Below, one piece after another: positions 63,719-64,000 of a stretch of 64,000 nt of DNA. The position numbers and the translations under genes were made by a program. Position 1 is the first letter of the stretch, and every line of letters begins with the position of its first letter. The notes beneath the pieces are model-generated. The model worked only from the letters and a program-made list of their open reading frames with translations, was not told the DNA's origin and did not search any database. Source of the DNA: Membranipora membranacea (Eukaryota > Bryozoa > Gymnolaemata > Cheilostomatida > Membraniporidae); contig OU612065.1 of NCBI GenBank assembly GCA_914767715.1, positions 38,502,001 through 38,566,000 on the forward strand, given 5' to 3'.

Positions 63719-64000
63719 GTATAAATATAGCTTTGGCGTATCTAAAGCCTCGAGGCTACGAAGCGTGAGCGCCCACGGTCTCAGCCCCATTCACAGGGTT
63801 TCGTTTGCCACTTATTGTGTTGTGAAAAGATGGCCATGATCCTTTTTACGATGTTCAATCAGCGTGCTAAAAAACCTGTGTGGTCTCACTTTTGTGGATA
63901 CCAGGTTTTAAAATGTGTGCAGACAATTTGTAAATTCATGTGTACCGGCGGATAAGGAGTATGATTTGGATACAGCCTCATATTTAATAATCATGTGAGA

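Noticed and set aside
1-64000. Prokaryotic, viral or horizontally acquired gene cassette
   Set aside because: All recognised genes are intron-containing animal orthologues. No integrase, reverse transcriptase, capsid or bacterial gene was seen.

Overview
This 64 kb window is nuclear DNA from an invertebrate animal, probably a bilaterian. It is AT-rich, its genes are split into many short exons with GT-AG introns, and it carries single orthologues of animal genes: TGS1, RSRC1, SPATA22, Scratch, DDB1 and an ALMS-motif centrosomal gene. No bacterial, organellar or viral genes were seen. I cannot name the phylum. The introns are compact compared with vertebrates, and small transposon remnants are common.

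Layout, left to right: (1) TGS1, minus strand, 12269 down to 1065 and beyond the left edge; only the N-terminal half of the protein is here. (2) RSRC1, plus strand, 14041-17094, complete. (3) SPATA22, minus strand, 21107-17762, apparently complete. (4) Scratch zinc-finger gene, plus strand, 24003-25898, two exons, complete. (5) DDB1, minus strand, 39146-27464, 23 coding exons and 1,148 residues, complete. (6) An ALMS1-like gene, plus strand, from 39668 past the right edge; 30 exons and about 1,724 codons are in the window and the last exon(s) are missing. (7) A class A GPCR on the minus strand, 52230-50450, nested inside intron 18 of the ALMS1-like gene. The non-nested genes strictly alternate in strand (- + - + - +), giving three head-to-head pairs (TGS1/RSRC1, SPATA22/Scratch, DDB1/ALMS1-like) and two tail-to-tail pairs. 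I set the exon boundaries by hand from splice sites, reading-phase continuity and family similarity. Every complete gene closes in frame.

The genes do not form one pathway. TGS1 (cap hypermethylation) and RSRC1 (splicing) are both RNA-processing genes. SPATA22 is meiotic. DDB1 is the CUL4 adaptor. The ALMS1-like protein is expected at centrosomes or ciliary bases. Scratch is a neural repressor.

The most interesting signals are: an AT-AC (U12-type) intron in DDB1 with near-consensus donor and branch site; a 559-bp near-perfect palindrome with an 11-bp target-site duplication in a TGS1 intron, plus a 49-bp relative in a DDB1 intron; an 18-nt microexon with a tandem NAGNAG acceptor, an AKAP-like amphipathic helix, a triplicated splice donor and one apparent frameshift in the ALMS1-like gene; a nested GPCR whose DRY motif reads V-R-C; six copies of a 143-bp satellite; and a miRNA-sized hairpin in an ALMS1-like intron.
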